Part shown: piece after piece, positions 51,301-57,214 of the stretch | Numbering within the stretch: the stretch's first letter is position 1 | Layout of the letters: each line of letters opens with the position of its first letter | Notes under the pieces: model-generated | The model's input: the letters and a program-made list of their open reading frames with translations, nothing else | Databases searched by the model: none | What the model was told of the DNA's origin: nothing | DNA from: RGIG8497 sp045593265 | GTDB lineage: Bacteria; Bacillota; Clostridia; RGIG6154 | Length of the DNA: 57,214 bases | Direction: 5' to 3' | NCBI GenBank assembly: GCA_045593265.1 | Contig: JAZNWH010000030.1 | Span: 1-57,214, forward strand | Program-made: the position numbers and the translations under genes

Positions 51301-52369
51301 CATAATATTTATTGTCGATTTTTGCAACAGCAGCTTCAACATTGTCTGCATCGTCAGCAACATATTCTTCATTACCTAAAGTTGCAGAAACATTATCTGT
51401 TGTAGAATTTGTAGCTGCATAGCCAACTGCTACATATGCAATTCCTGAACCATAATCTTCAGAATCAGCTGCAACAGAAACATTTGCGACGGTAATTCCA
51501 TCCATAGGCGTTGAATCAACATCAGTTAATGACACGGAGCCTATAACACCACCTACTGATTTATAGTAACTTGTTACACTAAGACCATCATCACCGTTGC
51601 CTATAACAGAACAGTTTTTAATACTTGAAGTATAGGTAGCAGTTGCACCGTGTGAGCCTACAAGTCCACCAGCCTGCCAAGTATCTGCACTGATTGTTCC
51701 TGAAGATTCAACAGAGCAATCAGAAATCTGTGCATAAGAATGACCTATAAGTCCTCCAACAAATCTGTCGCCAGAAATATTAATTTCACCTGTTACATGG
51801 CAGTTTTCAACAATTGTACCGTTTGCACGACCGATAAGTGTACCTGCAGCTTCTTTGTTTTTGCCTGTTTCTGTCTCATTTTCTGCAACCACTACCGCAT
51901 TTTCAATAGTTATATTTGAGAATGTCTGTGTGTAGTCGTATGTAGGAATCTGACCAAACAAACCTGCGTAGTAGTGTCCTTCTCCTACTTTAAGATTTGA
52001 AATTGTATGTCCCTGACCATCAAAAGAACCATAAAATCTATTCTTTTCGCGCGGAACTGCTGTGCCGATAGGAGCCCAATCATGATTATCAAGGTCCACA
52101 TCTACATTGAGATATACAGTATCGCCTGTGAAAATATTGTTTGTGCTTGCATAAGTGTTTACGTAGTAAGCCAAGCCTGCTAAGTCTTCTGCTGAGTTCA
52201 GGTAAAATTTATCTCCTGCTGTTTTTTCGGGATCACCTGTGCTCAACCACTCAAGACTGTATGAGGTACCACCCCATACATCTGCTTCTTCAGCAAATGC
52301 AACTGTACCAATTGTGCTGAGTACCATTGCTACGCAAAGTATCATAGCTAAGATTTTTTTCATTTTCAT
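48314..52369 (-). CDS. Large secreted protein with GLUG/beta-helix repeats and a dockerin-like C-terminus
   Basis: The 1351-residue protein has a signal peptide (ILAMILCVAMVLSTIGTVAFA). Residues about 60-330 carry GLUG-like repeats (FYGSFDGQGHTISNLKVG, YYAGLFGQI). Residues about 330-850 look like a parallel beta-helix (repeated short strands with NNTV and GNKF turns). Several beta-sandwich regions follow, and the last ~60 residues match a type I dockerin: two calcium-loop-like repeats, DIVKDNTVNAYDLSVLLSY and DLNRDGLINYKDAAMILD. Dockerins bind cohesins on scaffold or surface proteins. There is no SLH or sortase motif, so surface retention through a partner is expected. Confidence 0.85.
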   Translation of the reverse strand: MKMKKILAMILCVAMVLSTIGTVAFAEEADVWGGTSYSLEWLSTGDPEKTAGDKFYLNSAEDLAGLAYYVNTYASTNNIFTGDTVYLNVDVDLDNHDWAPIGTAVPREKNRFYGSFDGQGHTISNLKVGEGHYYAGLFGQIPTYDYTQTFSNITIENAVVVAENETETGKNKEAAGTLIGRANGTIVENCHVTGEINISGDRFVGGLIGHSYAQISDCSVESSGTISADTWQAGGLVGSHGATATYTSSIKNCSVIGNGDDGLSVTSYYKSVGGVIGSVSLTDVDSTPMDGITVANVSVAADSEDYGSGIAYVAVGYAATNSTTDNVSATLGNEEYVADDADNVEAAVAKIDNKYYATLKAAIDSAVAGDTIYLIGTINEGAIKLPATITNLTIDGQETAVVKDTTINAIDGNSVNYQGLTIKNTTFDNSRFVLGGVRNGDVIYKDIVFDNNKFINIVNTASMAAIHMNLASEDNEYIENFTFTNNVIDGVTGSNNSGVVLKSITGNVLFEGNTVSNVAWNAIQIATAKADANLVIKNNSFTSSGSSVLNIAAAPKATLENNTVVNESGKTGIYFPAKAKTGNTYYKTLEEALKAITNENNVVDILDTITIDYKWDNRNTGAKITVPVTINGNDNIIKVTGEISDGFNYLSVFRFEDDATVRDLTIDLSEAISGWSPRLRAISAKGNLTVDNCTFIGNKAYTNTRAIIFGESGSAPFEADAQISITNSEFIDWRKGITDNENAKDVKTVTVTGNKFTNASVGISATDTIEFNNNTVTGGNVTITSYTIPNKLSVVAKGNTLDETLVNSIKADAIDADSDFVLPAADINGEKYWTITEAMDAAEKNDVIKITNNEDAKINEITKVDDETFKTGETEVITTDIDEGIEVTVPELVSHVLESYDGTQGTYEVVVEHKNTAYNEAAATLDLDISLKHTYDGVTKDVDVADGTTFTVKVKLPENADTTKPITILHDGELITEYKIEDKCVVFETDGFSPFTIGYQLLSVNAPATMCEKAEVKFVVSEENENNTVYDIVIKSTDTKDIFGLVSAQMDITAAEMSGVNFLVEGANDFIVTNDADSYLFTLKSASNQALADTKSGESVTVGKLTISGFTTDPIKWTVGTYTVNSVINTDDGAATSYLDTNVTPNETKNIHIALTGGSVTYEKDVPKQELTVEVTFPKAIEDNDFNYQDMKITVSEQDYGIVKEFVLGKNHADNATITDDKYTVSVNLPKYKTYTVKIEGAGYRTFTKTVDLDADKTMIVWNNYKDNGALIIKDGETEPEAKATITFLAGDIVKDNTVNAYDLSVLLSYAFTEGINTNAASKYAQYDLNRDGLINYKDAAMILDAKVWGK

Positions 52370-52410
52370 ATTTTTAATTATCCTTCTTTCTGAAAGTTTT
52401 TGATTGTGCT

Positions 52411-52688
52411 TAAGCAGTTGCGTTAATATCCAAACCCGTTTTGGGAACGTGTTTTTACGCTACTGCATCGTTAAAATACTCGCAAATGCGTCAGCATTTA
52501 CTGCGTTTTTGCCTCACATTAACGCAAAAACACAGCTTTGAGAATTCTTCGAACCTAAAGCAAGATAAAATTGTTGATTTTTCAAGGCGGCAGGTCGCAG
52601 TAATACTTACGTATTATAAGACCGACAACGATGAAAAACAGCTATTTTACTTGATTTAGGCGAGTTCGGATACTAACGCAACTGCTTA
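52411..52688. mobile_element. MITE-like element with 28-bp terminal inverted repeats and TA flanks
   Basis: The left end starts TAAGCAGTTGCGTTAATATCC (21 bases shown in two parts: TAAGCAGTTGCG then TTAATATCC) at 52411, and the right end at 52661-52688 is its complement; about 25 of 28 positions match. The 278-base interior has no intact transposase frame. The outermost TA on each side may be the target duplication, as for IS630/mariner-type MITEs. It lies in the leader of the dockerin-protein gene. Confidence 0.7.
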
Positions 52689-52702
52689 GACATAAATTTT
52701 AA

Positions 52703-52716
52703 GGACCTCCTCCTTT
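52703..52716 (-). promoter_or_regulatory. Orphan strong ribosome-binding site next to the MITE
   Basis: The minus strand reads AAAGGAGGAGGTCC and, 12 bases on, an ATG that opens only a six-codon frame (MSKQLR) into the MITE end. It may be the original ribosome site of the dockerin-protein gene, displaced by the insertion. Confidence 0.4.
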
Positions 52717-52756
52717 CTTCGGAAATTTGTCTGTATTTTGCACATAAGAGGAAATT

Positions 52757-52829
52757 CCTCTTTCAAAGCACACAAACCACATTGGGGCTTATATGCTTTG
52801 AAAGAGGGGGAAGCACAGCTTCCCACCTC
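52757..52829. repeat. Paired hairpin element, copy 2
   Basis: CCTCTTTCAAAGCA (52757-52770) pairs with TGCTTTGAAAGAGG (52794-52807), immediately followed by GGGAAGC/GCTTCCC (52808-52814, 52818-52824) with an outer GAGG/CCTC. It has the same two-stem layout and TGCTTTGA core as copy 1. The shared GAGG segment can pair in either stem but not both. Confidence 0.65.
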
Positions 52830-52839
52830 AAAACTTAAA

Positions 52840-54849
52840 TCAGTTCATAAGAGCAAGAAGTCTTGCACACATAACAGCAACCTCAGCTCTTGTTGCGTTT
52901 CCAAGGGGATTTACAAATTCGTCAGAGCCTTGGATAATACCTGCTTTGACCAGAGATGCCATTGGGGATAAAGCATAATCTTCAATGCTTTCTTTATCTG
53001 CAAAAGCATCAAGAACTGTCATATCCTCTATTTCGGTAATATATCCTTTTGTAAGGAAAGCACGATAAGCAAGTGTAATTAAATCCTGTCTTGTGATAGA
53101 GTTTTCAGGATTGAAATTTACGCCATCACCACTTGCGATACCGTTGGCTTTTGCACTGCCGATTGCATTATAGTAGTAGCTGTCTGTCGGGACATCTGTA
53201 AAGTTTTCTTCAAAGGCATCACTGATTGATAACATTCTTGTTAAGATAAGAATAAAATCACCACGCTTGATATTGTTTGCAGGTGCATATTCTGTTTCGC
53301 TTATTCCACTTATAATACCTTTAGCTTTCAAAGTGTAAATTGACTCTGTCGCCCAGTGGTAGTTACCAAGGTCAATAAAAGTTTTTGTTGTGCCAGAGGG
53401 TGTTACGGGAGTAGTAGGTGTTGTTGGTGCAGTAGAATTTTCGGGAGTATCAGTTGTACCACTATTGCCACCGGCTCCACCAGCACCACCGGCACCACCG
53501 CCGCTACCGGCTCCTCCACCGGCACCACCACCGGCTCCGCCGCTTGCGTTGGTTTTAGCATTTGCGATTTCCGAATAATCACCTGTGCCGATTTCGTTTA
53601 TTGCTGCTATCTGCACATAATAGGTTGTATCTGCTGAAAGATTTGCAATTTCTTTACTTGTAACGCTTGTATTTGTAATTTCAACAGTTTGATTGAGATT
53701 TGTACTGCTTGTACCATATTTTATGATATAACCGGTAATCGGTGCTCCACCATTATCGGGAGCAGTCCAGCTGACTGTTATTTTGTTGTCTCCACCTACA
53801 ACAGAAGGTTTTGACATTTTACCAGGAGCTGTCTTGTGTGGTTCGTTAGTTCCGAAAACAGATAAATCACTGTTATCTACTTTTTGGTCGCGGTTAAAAT
53901 CTGCTGCTACACTGTAAGTGTTTTCGCTGATGTATTGTTGACATAATGTTTTGTCATCGTTGTTGATTTCACCGTCCCCGTTAACATCACCGGCTTTGAA
54001 GTCAGCAGGTGTAATTTCCAAAAATTTATTTGTGGTGAAAGTTTCTCCTGATTTTGAATATGTAACAAAACCAACTCCACTGACTTCAACAGTATAGCTG
54101 TGATTTTCAACAACAGAAACCGAAACCACATATACGGGATTCGGTGTTGTGTAATCACGGTGAGCATCATCTTCGAGTACAACAGGGATTTTATGGCCCT
54201 TTGCATCGTCATTCTCATCTGTAAGAACTATATTGATACCATTTTGCTTTGTTGCAGTAAAGCCTGTATCCTTATCAAATGTTAATTTGATTTTTACAGT
54301 TTTTAATTCGTTGCCATTACTGCTTGCTGTCAAGGTCTTATCTCCACTTACACTTGAAACAGGAATTTCTTCATCGTTTATCAGAAAGTACGACTGAGTT
54401 TTATCTATATCCAATGAAATAGACTTACCTTCTTCTCCTGTAAAACTTAAGATAAAAAGCTCTGTTTCATCTCCGTTAAAAGACATTGGAACATTTGCAT
54501 TGATAACTCCACATATAATCTCATTACTCTTTATTGTAGGCTGAGGTAAAAATGAGTTTTCGTTGTTTTTTAAGCTATCTGCATAATCAATGCCGGCAAA
54601 TTTTAATTCTCCATCAATTTTTATGTGAATTTGTGAAATGGAAACATCTCCGTTTAGACCTTTTACACTTACTTTTACCTTTGCTTCACCCTTCGAGCTT
54701 CCCTCGGAAACAGTAACATCTTCAAAAATAATTTCTGCAGAAGTCTCAGGTGCTGCAAATACAGGCACAGTAATTGTTAACAGCATTATTAAAACCATAA
54801 ATACGGATAATAGTAAAGTGCTTGATTTCATTTTTAAGTTGAAATACAT
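52840..54849 (-). CDS. SLH-anchored surface protein with cohesin-like, dockerin-like and Fn3 domains
   Basis: The 669-residue protein has a signal peptide (LLLSVFMVLIMLLTITVPVFA). Residues about 35-165 form a cohesin-like beta-sandwich (TELFILSFTGEEGKSISLDI). Residues about 290-340 contain dockerin-type calcium loops (AGDVNGDGEINNDD, DFNRDQKVDNSDLS). A fibronectin type III domain (about 350-440) and a Gly/Ala-rich linker follow, then three SLH motifs (residues about 490-669) ending AEVAVMCARLLALMN. ATG 54849 is supported by GGAGG eight bases upstream. It could anchor the neighbouring dockerin protein to the wall. Confidence 0.85.
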   Translation of the reverse strand: MYFNLKMKSSTLLLSVFMVLIMLLTITVPVFAAPETSAEIIFEDVTVSEGSSKGEAKVKVSVKGLNGDVSISQIHIKIDGELKFAGIDYADSLKNNENSFLPQPTIKSNEIICGVINANVPMSFNGDETELFILSFTGEEGKSISLDIDKTQSYFLINDEEIPVSSVSGDKTLTASSNGNELKTVKIKLTFDKDTGFTATKQNGINIVLTDENDDAKGHKIPVVLEDDAHRDYTTPNPVYVVSVSVVENHSYTVEVSGVGFVTYSKSGETFTTNKFLEITPADFKAGDVNGDGEINNDDKTLCQQYISENTYSVAADFNRDQKVDNSDLSVFGTNEPHKTAPGKMSKPSVVGGDNKITVSWTAPDNGGAPITGYIIKYGTSSTNLNQTVEITNTSVTSKEIANLSADTTYYVQIAAINEIGTGDYSEIANAKTNASGGAGGGAGGGAGSGGGAGGAGGAGGNSGTTDTPENSTAPTTPTTPVTPSGTTKTFIDLGNYHWATESIYTLKAKGIISGISETEYAPANNIKRGDFILILTRMLSISDAFEENFTDVPTDSYYYNAIGSAKANGIASGDGVNFNPENSITRQDLITLAYRAFLTKGYITEIEDMTVLDAFADKESIEDYALSPMASLVKAGIIQGSDEFVNPLGNATRAEVAVMCARLLALMN

Positions 54850-54918
54850 TTTTTATTTCCTCCGTTTTTATTAAATTTTTTATGTGAATAATTATAAAGA
54901 TATTTAATCGGTAATTGC

Positions 54919-55161
54919 TTAGTACTGCTTATCACGAAGTATGTTCAATAGTTTCTTTTTAGCTTTTTTGTTATCCGTTTCAGGTTCTGAATCAGTAAAA
55001 CAGGAAATTACTTCGTTCCATTCATCAATAGGTGCTAAGCCACTTGGAACTCTTTCTTCCACTAATCTTGCTATTCTTTTTTTCTTTTCCTCCGGTAAAT
55101 TTTTTAATTCACTGTCCAATTCGCAACCGGCCTGTATTTTTATTGCACTTATTAATCTCAT
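54919..55161 (-). CDS. Small charged protein downstream of a TetR regulator
   Basis: The 80-residue frame is preceded by AAAGGATAAACA and lies 24 bases after the TetR gene, so it is very likely expressed. The product is rich in Lys and Glu and predicted helical (LPEEKKKRIARLVEERV). No family was recognised. It may be a partner of the regulator or a ligand-binding peptide; function unknown. Confidence 0.6.
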   Translation of the reverse strand: MRLISAIKIQAGCELDSELKNLPEEKKKRIARLVEERVPSGLAPIDEWNEVISCFTDSEPETDNKKAKKKLLNILRDKQY

Positions 55162-55185
55162 TGTTTATCCTTTCCAAATGTAGTG

Positions 55186-55761
55186 TTACTGCTTTATGTC
55201 TATTTTCTCTAAAATCTGTTTATATAGATTTTCAAGCAGCATTTGTGTTTTTTCGCCATCATCCCATATTGCATAGTCGATTACATAGGCAATTATCGAA
55301 TAAATAAACACTTCAGCCTGGTGATGTGTACATTCAAATATTTCTGTAAAATTTTCTGCATATTTTTCGTAGAGAAGTCTGAAGTCCTTTGATTTGTCTC
55401 TCATACGTTTACCGAAAACAGGACTTGTTGTAATTTGAATTGCAAGTCTTAGCTCATATTTGTACTTTTCAACCTCATCTAAAAGTGTATCAAAATACTT
55501 TCGGATGTTGCTTGTGTGGTTTAGAGTGAAATCAAAGAGAGCATCAACGACTTTAGAAAGTCCATACTTTCCGGCGCTTATCCAAATGTCGTCTTTGTTT
55601 TCAAACCAATAATAAAGACTGCTTTGTGCAAGTTTTGCATCCTTGCATAAATCTCCGATAGAGGCTTCCGAAAGTCCTGTTCTTAAAAGGTAGTTCCATG
55701 TGGTTTCGATAATTGCTTTACGTTTGTCAGACAACATATCTGAATTATCCATTTTGTTCAA
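55186..55761 (-). CDS. TetR/AcrR-family transcriptional regulator
   Basis: The 191-residue protein has an N-terminal TetR helix-turn-helix (IIETTWNYLLRTGLSEASI, then GDLCKDAKLAQSSLYYWFENK) and an all-helical ligand domain of normal length. It likely controls itself and the small downstream gene, and possibly the adjacent surface genes. Effector unknown. Confidence 0.9.
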   Translation of the reverse strand: MNKMDNSDMLSDKRKAIIETTWNYLLRTGLSEASIGDLCKDAKLAQSSLYYWFENKDDIWISAGKYGLSKVVDALFDFTLNHTSNIRKYFDTLLDEVEKYKYELRLAIQITTSPVFGKRMRDKSKDFRLLYEKYAENFTEIFECTHHQAEVFIYSIIAYVIDYAIWDDGEKTQMLLENLYKQILEKIDIKQ

Positions 55762-55842
55762 CCCTTTCTTTTGGCATTTTTTGTCGTATTTTGCAATATT
55801 GTAATGCTCGTTACAAGTGTCGGTAAAAAAATATGCCTTGCA

Positions 55843-55900
55843 ACATAATCGAAATTATGTGGTAAGGCGATTTCCACATTATCGAAATTATGTTGCAAGA
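55843..55900. repeat. Nested palindromes with CATAATCGAAATTATG motif
   Basis: CTTGCAACATAATCGAAATTATGTGG, written as CTTGCAACATAAT + CGAAATTATGTGG, is followed by an 11-base spacer and a near-inverted copy, CCACATTATCGAAATTATG + TTGCAAG. The same core appears again in the hairpin at 56130-56163, next to the recombinase gene. The arrangement resembles paired binding sites for a tyrosine recombinase. Confidence 0.6.
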
Positions 55901-56129
55901 CATAACTAAATTGCACCAGAAGGAATTAAACTACTATATGAATTTGACATATTTTTTGAAAATTGAACATAGATTTTAGACCGGTCAATAGTTGCTTTGC
56001 AAAACCGGTCTGTTCCCTTACACCTATTTTTATCTGTATTAGTAATTTTTTCATAAAACATTTGTAAATCATTGACAAACACTCCTGAATATGCTACAAT
56101 ATGTACACTGTTAATAGTTGATTGGCTGT
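55901..56129. other. Gene-free stretch between the repeats and the recombinase
   Basis: AT-rich sequence with an open frame on the minus strand of 77 codons that lacks a ribosome site and has no recognisable domain. It includes CTGACCGG-like repeats around 55979 and 56006 (GACCGGTC, AACCGGTC). Nothing else was recognised. Confidence 0.3.
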
Positions 56130-56163
56130 AAAATACCACATAATTTCGATTATGTGGTATTTT
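56130..56163 (-). terminator. Hairpin after the recombinase gene
   Basis: AAAATACCACATAA (56130-56143) pairs perfectly with TTATGTGGTATTTT (56150-56163) around TTTCGA. It lies four bases beyond the recombinase stop and would terminate its transcript. It shares the ACATAATCGAAATTATGT core with the repeats at 55843-55900. Confidence 0.7.
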
Positions 56164-56166
56164 GTT

Positions 56167-57009
56167 TTATAGACGTAAAAGTCCTAATTTTTGGATTTGT
56201 CTGCGGTGTATTTCACCCGTTTCCATTGTGTATATACGTGTGGTGTTTACGCTTGAATGTCCGAGAATGTCTGCAAGTCTTACAATGTCTTTCTGAAGTG
56301 TGTAAAAAGTGCGTGCGAAAAGGTGTCTTAAATTATGAGGAAATACTTTGTGTTCAGATACTTTTGCATTTTCGCATAGTGCTTTCATCATTTTCCAAAT
56401 AGTACTTCTGTCGAGCGGTTTTCCTGTTTTGGTAATAAATACGGAGCCGCTTGTTATATTTTGCTTTTTCGCGTATTCTGTGAGCATTCTGCAAAGCTCC
56501 TTGGGTAAAATAACAATTCTCATTTTACCTTTACAGTTGATAATTGCCTTTCTTAGTTTGATTGCTTCAACTGTTATATACTGTAATTCTGATACTCTGA
56601 TTCCGCTTGAACATATAGTTTGCATCAGCAAATATAATCGTTCATTGTTTTTTAGTTTTGCAGCATCAAGTAATCTTTCATATTCTGATTTTGAAAGCTC
56701 TTTATCCTTTTGTGCAAAAATCTGTTTCTGAATTTTCAGCATTTTTACTTTCATATCATGCCAATTGTTGAATTCAAAAAAGCTGTTTAGGGAGGATAAG
56801 ACAGAATTAACAGAAGAAGGAGCAAATTTACCTATCAAATATTCTTTGTAATCAAGAACTTTTCGCTTGCCGATTTCGGATCCTAAAGACCACTTGAAAA
56901 AAGCCTTGATATCACGCATATATTTTTCTAGCGTAGCAGAAGCCTTTTCTTCGTTAATTAAATAATTTTCGAAATTTTCAATTAAATCCTGGTTTATTGT
57001 CTTATTCAT
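56167..57009 (-). CDS. Tyrosine recombinase (XerC/D-like integrase)
   Basis: The 280-residue enzyme has an N-terminal SAM-like DNA-binding domain (about residues 5-95) and a catalytic domain with the expected residues: Arg in SSGIRVSEL, lysine region CKGKMRIVILP, HNLRHLFART (HxxR), LGHSSVNTTRIYT (His and the nucleophilic Tyr in RIYT). All catalytic residues look intact. It is close to a set of palindromic repeats and downstream of a TetR/surface-protein region, so it may act locally as an invertase or resolvase, or be the integrase of a lost element. A chromosomal XerC/D role is possible but less likely given context. Confidence 0.9.
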   Translation of the reverse strand: MNKTINQDLIENFENYLINEEKASATLEKYMRDIKAFFKWSLGSEIGKRKVLDYKEYLIGKFAPSSVNSVLSSLNSFFEFNNWHDMKVKMLKIQKQIFAQKDKELSKSEYERLLDAAKLKNNERLYLLMQTICSSGIRVSELQYITVEAIKLRKAIINCKGKMRIVILPKELCRMLTEYAKKQNITSGSVFITKTGKPLDRSTIWKMMKALCENAKVSEHKVFPHNLRHLFARTFYTLQKDIVRLADILGHSSVNTTRIYTMETGEIHRRQIQKLGLLRL

Positions 57010-57144
57010 TGTAACAACTTCCTTTCTATATTGATATTATTATTTTACCACGAACATAATAATATTCCACAGAGTTGCCAAAAATTTACTGTTTTGCGCA
57101 ATGTATCGCCTTAATAAACGTTTATGTATATTGTATCGTCATTA

Positions 57145-57172
57145 ATTATAGCAATAAATCGTAAAATGTCAA
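57145..57172 (-). promoter_or_regulatory. Promoter of the tyrosine recombinase gene
   Basis: On the minus strand TTGACA (57172-57167) and TATAAT (57150-57145) are spaced by 16 bases, about 140 bases upstream of the start codon. Confidence 0.6.
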
Positions 57173-57214
57173 CTGTTTTTCTTGATTTTATTGACGGATT
57201 TGACATTGTATTGT

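Noticed and set aside
52441..52659. Open frame on the plus strand inside the MITE-like element
   Set aside because: It has no ribosome site, no domain, and lies wholly within the inverted-repeat element; chance frame.
53356..53637. Plus-strand frames rich in Pro/Ala/Gly
   Set aside because: They are antisense to the Gly/Ala-rich linker of the SLH protein and only mirror its base composition.
55906..56139. 77-codon minus-strand frame near the recombinase
   Set aside because: No ribosome site or recognisable motif, and its start lies inside the terminator hairpin of the recombinase gene.

Overview
The window reads as a low-GC, strictly anaerobic Firmicute of the class Clostridia. The evidence is the AT-rich codon use, purine-rich Shine-Dalgarno sites, sigma-A-type promoters, a T-box and a TPP riboswitch, oxygen-sensitive enzymes (glycyl radical enzyme, 2-oxoacid:ferredoxin oxidoreductase), and surface proteins with SLH and dockerin modules. 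No species can be named from the sequence alone.

Region 1 (1-7835, minus strand) is most of a glycyl-radical-enzyme bacterial microcompartment locus. In order of transcription it holds a HAD phosphatase, a diol-dehydratase-type glycyl radical enzyme, its activase, a PduU/EutS-like shell protein, an EutP/PduV-like GTPase, a class II aldolase, a HbpS/PduO-C-like protein, an alcohol dehydrogenase and a shell protein cut by the window edge. The aldolase suggests a fucose/rhamnose to 1,2-propanediol compartment (GRM5-like). A glycosyltransferase (minus) and an amidohydrolase (plus) follow, each with its own promoter.

Region 2 (9999-23590, plus strand) is the most interesting part. A T-box whose best specifier reading is GUA (valine) controls an acyl-CoA synthetase. 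A second promoter drives a leucine-codon-rich leader peptide with a terminator hairpin, then a long unit: a LeuA-like protein that has lost its metal ligands, a TIM-barrel/acyl-CoA-ligase fusion, MetY, MetA, a branched-chain aminotransferase, a P-loop ATPase, a four-subunit VOR-type ferredoxin oxidoreductase and an XRE-cupin regulator. Control by amino acid starvation suggests the oxidoreductase runs reductively, making valine and leucine from scavenged branched-chain fatty acids. This is inference.

Region 3 (23587-35605) is mostly housekeeping: a SLOG protein divergent from two tandem small XRE regulators, a membrane protein, Gph-like phosphatase, rpsF-ssb-rpsR, mreB, a YggS protein, an ApgM-like mutase, a DUF896 protein, an RpiR regulator with an EamA transporter, and a TPP-riboswitch thiamine salvage operon (thiM, thiE, HAD-ThiD fusion).

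Region 4 (35755-43890) starts with IS110 and IS1182 debris. It then carries an AraC-led six-gene cluster of unknown pathway (PTE-like hydrolase, GNAT-like acyltransferase, creatinase-like M24 protein, ASRT-domain protein, TIM-barrel hydrolase-like protein). A 32-34-base direct repeat flanks the cluster.

Region 5 (43889-57214, minus strand) encodes three large secreted surface proteins (two SLH-anchored with possible cohesin-like N-termini, one with a dockerin-like C-terminus), a MITE-like element, paired hairpin elements, a TetR regulator with a small partner gene, and a tyrosine recombinase next to repeated palindromes.
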